DNA of 64,000 bases from the NCBI GenBank assembly GCA_904420555.1, contig CAJFVO010000009.1, positions 1 through 64,000 of the forward strand. The letters run 5' to 3'. This DNA comes from Candidatus Heritagella intestinalis (GTDB lineage Bacteria > Bacillota > Clostridia > Oscillospirales > Acutalibacteraceae). Made by a program: the position numbers and the translations under genes. Position 1 is the stretch's first letter. Every line of letters starts with the position of its first letter. Under the pieces are notes generated by a model that was not told where the DNA came from, ran no database searches, and was given only the letters and a program-made list of their open reading frames with translations. Shown here piece after piece: positions 46,258-53,638 of this stretch.

Positions 46258-46652
46258 TGGCCGGGCGGGAGTTCCGGCTATTCCGCAAACGGGATTTGCT
46301 GGTATTTCTGGCGGCGGTGCTTATCGCCGCTTTGGGGTTCCTGTCCTGGATTCCCCGGGGAGACGCCGCCCCAGTGGCAGTCATTGAGCAGAACGGACAG
46401 GAGCTCCGCCGGATTGATTTGAGCCGGGTCACCGAGACGGAAGAAATCCATCTGGACGGGGAGATTCCCGTGACCATCCAGGTGGGGCCGGGAGAGATTG
46501 CTATTACAGAGTCCGCCTGCCCGGACCAAATCTGCGTGAATACCGGCGTACTGACCCGGCCGGGCCAGAGCGCCGTGTGCCTGCCGGCCCGGGTGGCGGT
46601 GCGGATGATCGGGGAAGACACCAACGGCGGCCTGGACGCCACAACCGGATAA
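46257..46652 (+). CDS. NusG domain II-containing protein
   Basis: The 131-residue protein has one N-terminal transmembrane helix (about 14-32) and an external NusG-II-type beta domain. The domain includes 'VAVIEQNGQELRRIDLS' and the conserved 'CPDQICVNTGVLTRPGQSAVCLP', with three cysteines. Proteins of this kind are found next to Rnf genes in many clostridia, and their role is unknown. The paired cysteines on the outer face suggest a disulfide or metal site. It overlaps the apbE stop by 1 nt, so it belongs to the operon. Confidence 0.85.
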   Translation: MAGREFRLFRKRDLLVFLAAVLIAALGFLSWIPRGDAAPVAVIEQNGQELRRIDLSRVTETEEIHLDGEIPVTIQVGPGEIAITESACPDQICVNTGVLTRPGQSAVCLPARVAVRMIGEDTNGGLDATTG

Positions 46653-46662
46653 AGGGGGACGA

Positions 46663-47178
46663 ATGGTGAAAACAGCACGTTCTTCTGCAAAATTTGTAGC
46701 CTTTACGGGAATTCTGGCAGCGGTAGCCCTGGTGCTCTCCCTGCTGGAATCCCTGCTGCCCCCCATTCCCGGGATGCCTCCGGGAGCCAAGCTGGGGCTT
46801 TCCAATATTGTGAGTATGTACGCCGTCGGGAACCTGGGATTGGGGCCGGCCATGGCCATTGCCCTGACAAAAGGCCTTTTCGCCTTCCTGACCCGGGGCG
46901 TGACGGCGGGGCTGATGAGCACCGCCGGGAGCCTTTTGAGCACCCTGGTGCTGTGGCTGTTCCTGCGGAAGCTGGGGTTTGGGCTTATCGGTTCCAGCGC
47001 GGCGGGGGCATTGGCCCATAACGGGGCCCAGCTGGCAGTGGCTTGCGTTCTCACGTCGGAGGCGGTATTATTTTATGTGCCATTCCTGGCGCTGCTGGGA
47101 GCGGCCACCGGGGCCCTCACCGGCCTGGCCCTGGGCATCCTCCTGCCGCCGTTAAACCGGATCGTATCCCAACTTTAA
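46663..47178 (+). CDS. Gx transporter / heptaprenyl diphosphate synthase component I family protein
   Basis: The 171-residue protein is very hydrophobic with five or so membrane helices. Its opening pattern 'FVAFTGILAAVALVLSLLESLLPP' is that of the HepS-I/Gx family. It then reads 'KLGLSNIVSMYAVGNLGLGPAMAIALTKGLFAFLTRG', the family's conserved centre. Although named after heptaprenyl diphosphate synthase, these proteins are membrane proteins and are often linked to ApbE and Rnf genes. A role in transporting a flavin or quinone precursor has been suggested but is unproven. It follows AAAGGGGG. Confidence 0.85.
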   Translation: MVKTARSSAKFVAFTGILAAVALVLSLLESLLPPIPGMPPGAKLGLSNIVSMYAVGNLGLGPAMAIALTKGLFAFLTRGVTAGLMSTAGSLLSTLVLWLFLRKLGFGLIGSSAAGALAHNGAQLAVACVLTSEAVLFYVPFLALLGAATGALTGLALGILLPPLNRIVSQL

Positions 47179-47231
47179 GAATTCCCTTTCCCCTGTTTAC
47201 CATAGAAATATAGAAAAAAGGAGTGAAGCTG

Positions 47232-48569
47232 ATGGAATGGACCTTCCCGAAACGCCCCTTCCGCACCCACGGCGGGGCCAGGGTACCCCATCACAAACAT
47301 ACCAGCCAGATTCCCACGGCCGTCCTGCCTGCGCCAAAGCAGGTGACCCTGCCCATGCAGCAGCATATCGGCGCCCCCTGCCAGCCCCTGGTGAAAAAAG
47401 GCGACCATGTCTATCTGGGCCAGAAAATTGCCGACAGCGACGCCTTTGTCAGCGCGCCCATCCACGCCAGCGTGTCCGGCACTGTCTCGGCGATTCAGCC
47501 GGTGATGCTTCCCGGGGGCCAGGTGTGCGACGCTGTGGTCATTGATTCCGACGGCCTCATGGAGCCGGACCCGGCCATCTGTCCTCCCGTAGTGGACAGC
47601 CCGGAGCAGTTCCTGGCCGCCGTGCGGGAATCCGGCCTGGTGGGCTTGGGCGGAGCGGGCTTCCCAGCCCACAGCAAGCTCAACGCCCTGGGCAAAATCG
47701 ACACCCTCATCGTCAACGCCGCCGAGTGTGAGCCCTATGTCACCGCCGACCACCGGGAAGCCCTGGAGAATTCCGGTTCCGTGCTGGACGGCGTCTACGC
47801 GGTGAAAAAAATCCTGGGAGTGGAGCGCGTTCTCATCGCCGTGGAAAACAACAAGCCCGACGTCATTGAGATCCTCTCCAAAATCGCCGAGGACGACCAG
47901 CGTGACCCGGAAAACCATGTGCGGGTGCTGGCCTTGAAATCCCGCTATCCCCAGGGCGCCGAAAAAGTGCTGGTGCAGGCGTGTACCGGCCGCCGGATTC
48001 CCACAGGCAAGCTCCCCGCCGATGTGGGCTGCCTGGTGATGAACATCACCTCCATAGCCTTCCTGGCGGACTATCTGCGCACGGGGATGCCCCTGGTGAA
48101 AAAGCGCGTCACCATCGATGGCTCTGCCATCAAGGAGCCGAAAAACGTGCTGGTTCCCATCGGGACCCGGATTGCCCAGGTCATCGAATTCTGCGGCGGC
48201 TATGCCCAGCCTCCCCGGAAGCTCCTCATGGGCGGCCCCATGATGGGCTTGGCCCTGACCGATGATTCCCTGCCCATTTTGAAGCAAAACAACGCCGTCC
48301 TGGCCTTTTGGGAGGCGGACGCCCAGCTGCCCGAGCCCACCGCCTGTATCCGGTGCGGCCGGTGCGTGGAGAGCTGCCCCATGCTCCTGGTGCCCACCCT
48401 GCTGGAGCAGTACACAGAGCAGAAGGACGTGGAATCCCTGGAAAAGCGCGGCATTATGACCTGCATGGAGTGCGGCAGCTGCGCCTATAACTGCCCCGCC
48501 AACCGCCGCCTGGTCCAGGCCATCCGGCTGGGCAAATCCTATGTGAAACAAGCAGGAGGGAAACGCTGA
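47232..48569 (+). CDS. rnfC: Rnf complex subunit RnfC
   Basis: The 445-residue subunit carries NADH/FMN and two [4Fe-4S] clusters. The N-terminal part includes the GGAGFPAHSKLN nucleotide-binding loop near 140 and 'NAAECEPYVTADHR'. Near the end are the ferredoxin motifs CIRCGRCVESCP and CMECGSCAYNCP. The ATG at 47232 is eight bases after AAGGAG. The stop overlaps rnfD by 1 nt. It is peripheral and attaches to the membrane subunits. Confidence 0.97.
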   Translation: MEWTFPKRPFRTHGGARVPHHKHTSQIPTAVLPAPKQVTLPMQQHIGAPCQPLVKKGDHVYLGQKIADSDAFVSAPIHASVSGTVSAIQPVMLPGGQVCDAVVIDSDGLMEPDPAICPPVVDSPEQFLAAVRESGLVGLGGAGFPAHSKLNALGKIDTLIVNAAECEPYVTADHREALENSGSVLDGVYAVKKILGVERVLIAVENNKPDVIEILSKIAEDDQRDPENHVRVLALKSRYPQGAEKVLVQACTGRRIPTGKLPADVGCLVMNITSIAFLADYLRTGMPLVKKRVTIDGSAIKEPKNVLVPIGTRIAQVIEFCGGYAQPPRKLLMGGPMMGLALTDDSLPILKQNNAVLAFWEADAQLPEPTACIRCGRCVESCPMLLVPTLLEQYTEQKDVESLEKRGIMTCMECGSCAYNCPANRRLVQAIRLGKSYVKQAGGKR

Positions 48570-49519
48570 TGGAAAAGCTCCTTGTATCCTCGTCGCCGCA
48601 CCTGCGCAGCGGCGCTTCCACCCAGCGGATTATGCTGGATGTAATTATCGCCCTATGTCCTGCCCTCATCGCCTCCTTTGTGTTTTTCGGGCCCCGGGCC
48701 CTGCTGCTGGCGGCGGTGACGGTGCTGTCCTGCGTGCTCAGCGAATATGTGAGCCGCAAAATTATGAAGCGCTCCAACACCGTGCCGGATTTGTCCTGTA
48801 TCGTCACCGGCCTGCTGCTGGCCTTTAACCTGCCGGTTTCCCTGAACCCCCTCATGGCGGCCTTTGGCGGGATGGTGGCCATTGTGGTGGTCAAGCAGAT
48901 GTTTGGTGGCATTGGCCAGAACTTTGTGAACCCGGCCCTCACCGCCCGGATTATCCTCATGAACTCCTTCCCCGGGGACATGAGCACCTGGACCCCGGCC
49001 TTCGGCTGGCTCAACGGTACCGACGCCACCACCACCGCCACCCCCCTGGGCGTCCTCAAGGAGGGCGGGGACTTCACTTTCTCCCACCTGGATTTGTTCC
49101 TGGGGAATACCGGGGGCTGCTTGGGAGAAACCTGCGCCCTGGCTCTGATTCTGGGCGGGGTGTACTTAATAGTCCGCCGGGTCATCAGCCCGGTGATTCC
49201 CGTGACCTATCTGGCCACCGTGGCGGTGATTTCCCTCATCGCCGGCCGGGATCCCCTGGTGGATTTGCTCTCCGGCGGCCTGCTCATCGGCGCGTTCTTC
49301 ATGGCCACCGACTACACCACCAGCCCCATCAGCCGCAACGGGCGGATTGTCTACGCTTTGGGCTGCGGCGTCTTTACCATGCTCATCCGCATGTTTGCGT
49401 CCCTGCCCGAGGGCGTTTCCTATTCCATTGTGCTCATGAATATCCTGGTGCCCCTCATTGAGCGGTTTACCCTTCCAAAGCCTTTTGGAAGCCAAAAGAA
49501 AGCGAGGGAATCCAAATGA
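48569..49519 (+). CDS. rnfD: Rnf complex subunit RnfD
   Basis: The 316-residue membrane protein has eight or so helices. The flavin-binding stretch GTDATTTATPLG (150-161) contains the Thr-x-Ala-Thr that carries covalent FMN in homologues, most likely Thr158. Its other conserved part is 'GGIGQNFVNPALTARIILMNSF' near 113. It is coupled to rnfC and overlaps rnfG by 4 nt (ATGA). Confidence 0.97.
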   Translation: MEKLLVSSSPHLRSGASTQRIMLDVIIALCPALIASFVFFGPRALLLAAVTVLSCVLSEYVSRKIMKRSNTVPDLSCIVTGLLLAFNLPVSLNPLMAAFGGMVAIVVVKQMFGGIGQNFVNPALTARIILMNSFPGDMSTWTPAFGWLNGTDATTTATPLGVLKEGGDFTFSHLDLFLGNTGGCLGETCALALILGGVYLIVRRVISPVIPVTYLATVAVISLIAGRDPLVDLLSGGLLIGAFFMATDYTTSPISRNGRIVYALGCGVFTMLIRMFASLPEGVSYSIVLMNILVPLIERFTLPKPFGSQKKARESK

Positions 49520-50055
49520 AGGCAAAAGAAATTTTGAAGCCCGCTCTCATCCTGTGCGTCATCTGCCTGCTCTCCACCGCCGCTTTGGCGGGGGTAAACC
49601 AGCTGACCGCGGACACCATCGCCCAGCAGCAGGTGATTACCGAGCAGGAATCCCGGCGGCAGGTGCTCCCGGACGCGGATTCCTTTGAAGAAAAGGACGG
49701 CTATGCTGTGGGCCTGGCGGGTAGCGAAACCGTGGGCTATGTGTTCGTCACCTCCAGCAAGGGGTACGGCGGCGATGTCCAGGTGATGACGGGCATCACC
49801 GCCGACGGCAACGTCTCCGGCGTGGTGATTCTGGACCAAAACGAGACCCCCGGCCTGGGGGCCAACGCGGAAAAGGAAACCTTCCGCAGCCAGTTCCAGC
49901 AGCCGGCGCCGGAAAACGGCTTCACCGTCACCAAGTCCACCGCCGGTGAGGGGGAAATCTCCGCCATGACCGGCGCCACCATCACCACTAACGCGGTGAC
50001 CAACGCCGTCAACGACGCTATCAAGGAATATCATCAAGTAAAGGAGGGAGCATAA
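49516..50055 (+). CDS. rnfG: Rnf complex subunit RnfG
   Basis: The 179-residue subunit has one N-terminal membrane helix (about 8-28) and an external FMN-binding domain. The flavinylation motif is MTGATITTNAV with Thr155, the substrate of the ApbE encoded upstream. The segment 'VTSSKGYGGDVQVMTGITADG' is conserved in RnfG/NqrC. It passes electrons between RnfB/C and RnfD. Its stop lies directly against the rnfE start. Confidence 0.96.
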   Translation: MKAKEILKPALILCVICLLSTAALAGVNQLTADTIAQQQVITEQESRRQVLPDADSFEEKDGYAVGLAGSETVGYVFVTSSKGYGGDVQVMTGITADGNVSGVVILDQNETPGLGANAEKETFRSQFQQPAPENGFTVTKSTAGEGEISAMTGATITTNAVTNAVNDAIKEYHQVKEGA

Positions 50056-50772
50056 ATGGAGAAAAAAGGACTGTTCCATGAATTTTCCAAAGGCATTGTC
50101 AAGGAAAACCCGGTGCTCCGCCTGATGCTGGGCACCTGCGCCACCCTGGCCGTCACCACCGCCGCCAGCAACGCCATCGGCATGGGGCTGGCCACCACCT
50201 TTGTGCTGGTGTGCTCCAATGCGGTGATTTCGGCCCTGCGCAAGGTCATCCCTGACAAGGTGCGCATCCCGGCCTATATCACCATTATCGCCGCTTTCGT
50301 CACCATTGTGCAGCTGCTCATTCAGGCCTATTCCCCGGCTCTGGACAAAGCCCTGGGCATTTTCCTGCCTCTGATTGTGGTGAACTGCATTATTCTGGGC
50401 CGGGCGGAAATGTACGCCAACAAGCACCCGGTGCTCCCCTCTATCCTGGACGGTCTGGGCATGGGAGTGGGCTTCACCGTGGCCCTGCTCCTCATGGGCA
50501 TCATCCGGGAACTGCTGGGGGCCGGGACCGTGTTCGGCGTGCCCATCACCGCTGGATTCATGCCGCCCATTATCATCTTCATCCTGCCTCCCGGAGGCTT
50601 CTTCGTGTTCGGGATGCTCATTGCCCTGGCCAACCGCATCTCTGAGGGCAAGGGCCAGAAACCGGCGGAACTGGGCTGCGCGTCCTGTCCTCTGGCGGCT
50701 TCCTGCACCAAACTGATGGAAGAAAAAACGGGCTGTCCCCAAGGGGCCCCGGTGGAAAAGGAGGGGAAATAA
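50056..50772 (+). CDS. rnfE: Rnf complex subunit RnfE with C-terminal cysteine-rich tail
   Basis: The 238-residue membrane protein has six helices. Its N-terminal half has 'GTCATLAVTTAASNAIGMGLATTFVLVCSN', including the Cys used to bind the intramembrane iron site shared with RnfA. The last 33 residues are unusual: a cysteine cluster C-x2-C-x5-C-x9-C (208, 211, 217, 227) follows the family's usual end. The tail might bind another metal or iron-sulfur cluster. The gene is in the middle of the rnf operon and directly abuts rnfG. Confidence 0.94.
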   Translation: MEKKGLFHEFSKGIVKENPVLRLMLGTCATLAVTTAASNAIGMGLATTFVLVCSNAVISALRKVIPDKVRIPAYITIIAAFVTIVQLLIQAYSPALDKALGIFLPLIVVNCIILGRAEMYANKHPVLPSILDGLGMGVGFTVALLLMGIIRELLGAGTVFGVPITAGFMPPIIIFILPPGGFFVFGMLIALANRISEGKGQKPAELGCASCPLAASCTKLMEEKTGCPQGAPVEKEGK

Positions 50773-50775
50773 GCC

Positions 50776-51384
50776 ATGCTGCGAAATCTCGTTGCGATTT
50801 TCCTGGCGGCTATCCTCACGGAAAATTACATTCTCAACAAGTTCCTGGGCATCTGCCCCTTCCTGGGGGTTTCCAAAAAGCTCAACACCGCCACGGGCAT
50901 GAGCCTGGCCGTCACCGTGGTCATGGTGCTGGCCACCGCTGTCACCTGGCCCATCTACACCTATCTGCTGGTGCCTGCCGGCCTGGCCTATTTGCAGACC
51001 ATTGTCTTTATCCTGATTATCGCGGCCCTGGTGCAGCTGCTGGAAATCACTCTGCGCAAGTATATGCCGCCCCTGTATAACTCCCTGGGCGTGTACCTGC
51101 CCCTGATTACCACCAACTGCGCCGTGCTGGGCGTCACCATGCTGGTGCTGGAAAAGGGCGCGGCGGACCCCTCCTTCGGCTATGTGGAATCCCTGGTCAA
51201 CGCCTTTGGCGCGGGCATCGGCTTCCTGGTGGCCATGGTGCTCTTTGCCGGCGTCCGGGAGCGGCTGGAACGCTGCGACATTCCCAAGTCCCTCCAGGGG
51301 CTGCCCATCACCTTGGTGGCCGCTTCCCTGGTGGCGGTGTCCTTCCTGGGCTTTAACGGCCTGGTGGAAGGCATGCTGGGCTGA
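50776..51384 (+). CDS. rnfA: Rnf complex subunit RnfA
   Basis: The 202-residue membrane protein has six helices. Its conserved features are 'AILTENYILNKFLGICPFLGVSKKL' at the start, with the Cys that contributes to the shared iron site, and 'LGVYLPLITTNCAVLGVTML' near the middle. RnfA and RnfE form a symmetric pair in the core of the complex. It begins 3 bp after rnfE. Confidence 0.97.
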   Translation: MLRNLVAIFLAAILTENYILNKFLGICPFLGVSKKLNTATGMSLAVTVVMVLATAVTWPIYTYLLVPAGLAYLQTIVFILIIAALVQLLEITLRKYMPPLYNSLGVYLPLITTNCAVLGVTMLVLEKGAADPSFGYVESLVNAFGAGIGFLVAMVLFAGVRERLERCDIPKSLQGLPITLVAASLVAVSFLGFNGLVEGMLG

Positions 51385-51398
51385 AAGGAGGCTGCCTG

Positions 51399-52187
51399 AT
51401 GGATGCGATTTTATTTCCCGTATTGATTGTAGCGGGCATTGGCCTGCTGGCGGGGTTGATTCTGGCAGTGGCCTCTATTGTCATGGCCGTGCCGAAAGAT
51501 GAGAAAGCCGAGGCCATTCAGGAACTCCTCCCCGGGGCCAATTGCGGGGCCTGCGGGTACTCCGGGTGCAGCGGCTATGCCGCGGCCCTCTCCAAAGGGG
51601 AGGCCAAGCCCGGCCTGTGCGCCCCCGGGGGCCCGGAAACCGCCAAGGCCATTGGAAAGCTCCTGGGCTCCGGCGACGTGGAGATGGAGCAAAAGGTCGC
51701 TCTGGTGTACTGCCTGGGCAGCCAGGACAACACCACCGACAAAATGGACTATGACGGTCTTTCCAGTTGTGCCGCCGCCGTACAGCTGGCCGGCGGGGCC
51801 TCCTCCTGCCGGTTTGGCTGCCTGGGGCTGGGGGACTGCGTCAAAGCCTGCCAGTACAACGCCATTACCGTATGCAACGGCGTGGCCAACATCGACCCCG
51901 CCGCCTGTAAGGCCTGCGGCCAGTGCGTTTCCGCCTGCCCCAAGGGGCTGATCCATCTGGCCCCAGTGAAACCCCAGGCGGTGGTGCGCTGCTCCAACTG
52001 CGACAAGGGCGCCGCCACTACCAAGGTCTGCAAGGTGGGCTGCATCGGCTGCATGAAGTGCGTAAAAACCTGCGAAGCCGGGGCCATCCGGGTGGAGAAC
52101 TTCCACGCCATCGTGGACCCGGAAAAATGCACCGGCTGCGGGGCCTGCGCCGAAACCTGCCCCCGGCACTGCATCATCATGTTTTAA
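51399..52187 (+). CDS. rnfB: Rnf complex subunit RnfB
   Basis: The 262-residue protein has one N-terminal membrane helix and several iron-sulfur motifs. The first cluster region is CGACGYSGCSGYAAAL near 48-63. It is followed by CKACGQCVSACPKG, a C-x3-C-type pair near 198 (CSNCDKG), CIGCMKCVKTCEAG and CTGCGACAETCPRHC at the end. RnfB accepts electrons from ferredoxin and starts the path to NAD+, pumping Na+ or H+. It closes the operon before a terminator. Confidence 0.97.
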   Translation: MDAILFPVLIVAGIGLLAGLILAVASIVMAVPKDEKAEAIQELLPGANCGACGYSGCSGYAAALSKGEAKPGLCAPGGPETAKAIGKLLGSGDVEMEQKVALVYCLGSQDNTTDKMDYDGLSSCAAAVQLAGGASSCRFGCLGLGDCVKACQYNAITVCNGVANIDPAACKACGQCVSACPKGLIHLAPVKPQAVVRCSNCDKGAATTKVCKVGCIGCMKCVKTCEAGAIRVENFHAIVDPEKCTGCGACAETCPRHCIIMF

Positions 52188-52304
52188 CGGGTAGTGCCCA
52201 CCTCCCATTCGCGCCGCACAGTGTGCGGTTCCAATTCGCGGAGACGGGGCCACCCTCTTAGCCTCTGCGAAAGAACCGGCTATTAAACCGTAAAAACGCA
52301 AACA

Positions 52305-52346
52305 AAAATCGGGAACCCATTTTCGGGTTCCCGATTTGCTTTTCTT
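52305..52346. terminator. Terminator at the end of the rnf operon
   Basis: AAATCGGGAACCC pairs with GGGTTCCCGATTT around ATTTTC, followed by GCTTTTCTTT. It also serves the convergent dehydratase-related gene. Between rnfB and this hairpin (52188-52304) I see no gene, only a small palindrome CCGCACA-G-TGTGCGG. Confidence 0.85.
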
Positions 52347-52356
52347 TCCGGCTTTT

Positions 52357-53628
52357 TTATTCCTTGGGGAGGTTTTCCCTGGCCACGGCCAGCATGAGCT
52401 TGATGCGGTTTTCCTGGTTGACCCGGGTGGCGCTGGGGTCGTAGTCGATGGGCACAATGTTGGCCTTCTCGTTAATGGACTTGATTTTCCGAATCATGCC
52501 CTTGCCGCAGATGTGGTTGGGCAGGCAGCCGAAGGGCTGGGCGCAGACGATATTCTCAAAGCCCGCCTCGGCCAGCTCCAGCATCTCAGCGGTGAGGAGC
52601 CAGCCCTCGCCCATTTTGTCCCCGTAGCCGATAACGCCGTCCACCAGCTTCTTCACATGCCGGTAGGAGGCCGGGGCCTCGAAGCAGGGCTGGGACTGGA
52701 TGGCCTCGATGAGCACGTTCTGCATCTTTTCCAGATAGTCGTAGAGAACCTTTACCACCTGGAATTTGGCCTTGCTGCCGCCGTAAATGCGGATGTCATC
52801 CATGCGGTTGTCCACCTTAAAGAGGATGAAATTGATAAGCCCCGGCACGTTGACCTCGCAGTCCTGCTCCGCCAGGAAATCCTCCAGATGGTTGTTGGCA
52901 AAGGGGGCGTACTTCACATAGATTTCCCCCACAATACCCACCCGGACCTTGGGCACCTTCTTCACCGGGATGGAGGCGAAGTCGGCGGTGAGTTTGTGGA
53001 GATACTCCTTCTGCTGTTTAATGGAGCAGCCGTCCCCCTTGTTGATTTTCCCGGAGAGATCCTCCGTCCACTTCTTCACCATGGCGGCGCTGTCCCCCTT
53101 GTGAATCTCATAGGGCTTGACCTGGTTGTTCAGGAGCATCAGAGCGTCGCCATAGACAATAGCGGCGATCATCTTCCGCACCATGGGAATGGTCAGGGAG
53201 AAACCGGGATTGTGCTCCAGGCCGGAGAGGTTCAGGGAAATCACCGGCACATCGGCAAAGCCCGCCTTGCGCAGGGCCTTCCGGAGCAGGTGGATATAGT
53301 TGGAGGCCCGGCAGCCGCCGCCGGTCTGGGTGATAATCAGGGCGGTTTTGCTCAGGTCGTATTTGCCGCTTTTCAGGGCGTCGATAAACTGGCCGATGAC
53401 CAGCAGGGCCGGATAGCAGGTGTCGTTGTGGACGTACTTCAGCCCTTCCTGGACAATGCTGGGGCCGCTGGTGGTCAGCAGCTCCGCCTTATAGCCGTAA
53501 TGGCGGAAAATGCTCACCAGCAGCTCAAAATGGATGGGGAGCATCATGGGGCACAGGATGGTGTATTCCTTCTTCATCTCCTTGGTGAAGAGGATGCGGC
53601 CGGTTTTGTCACGGATAATTTCTGCCAT
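52357..53628 (-). CDS. 2-hydroxyacyl-CoA dehydratase D-component-like protein (C-terminal half of a split protein)
   Basis: The 423-residue protein matches the HgdB/CoA-substrate enzyme D-like domain. Family-type segments include 'CPMMLPIHFELLVSIFRHYGYKAELL', 'VHNDTCYPALLVIGQFIDALKSG', 'QTGGGCRASNY' and 'CAQPFGCLPNHICGKGMIRKI', with cysteines that could hold an iron-sulfur cluster. In many clostridia these domains form the end of one protein of about 1,400 residues together with the gene just upstream. Here a stop and a new ribosome binding site (GAGGTGA) separate them by 10 bp. The exact reaction is unknown. The ATG at 53628 fits the site. Confidence 0.82.
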   Translation of the reverse strand: MAEIIRDKTGRILFTKEMKKEYTILCPMMLPIHFELLVSIFRHYGYKAELLTTSGPSIVQEGLKYVHNDTCYPALLVIGQFIDALKSGKYDLSKTALIITQTGGGCRASNYIHLLRKALRKAGFADVPVISLNLSGLEHNPGFSLTIPMVRKMIAAIVYGDALMLLNNQVKPYEIHKGDSAAMVKKWTEDLSGKINKGDGCSIKQQKEYLHKLTADFASIPVKKVPKVRVGIVGEIYVKYAPFANNHLEDFLAEQDCEVNVPGLINFILFKVDNRMDDIRIYGGSKAKFQVVKVLYDYLEKMQNVLIEAIQSQPCFEAPASYRHVKKLVDGVIGYGDKMGEGWLLTAEMLELAEAGFENIVCAQPFGCLPNHICGKGMIRKIKSINEKANIVPIDYDPSATRVNQENRIKLMLAVARENLPKE

Positions 53629-53638
53629 AAGGGTCACC

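Noticed and set aside
52188-52304. Possible small RNA between rnfB and the terminator
   Set aside because: Only one palindrome (CCGCACA-G-TGTGCGG) is seen, with no promoter.
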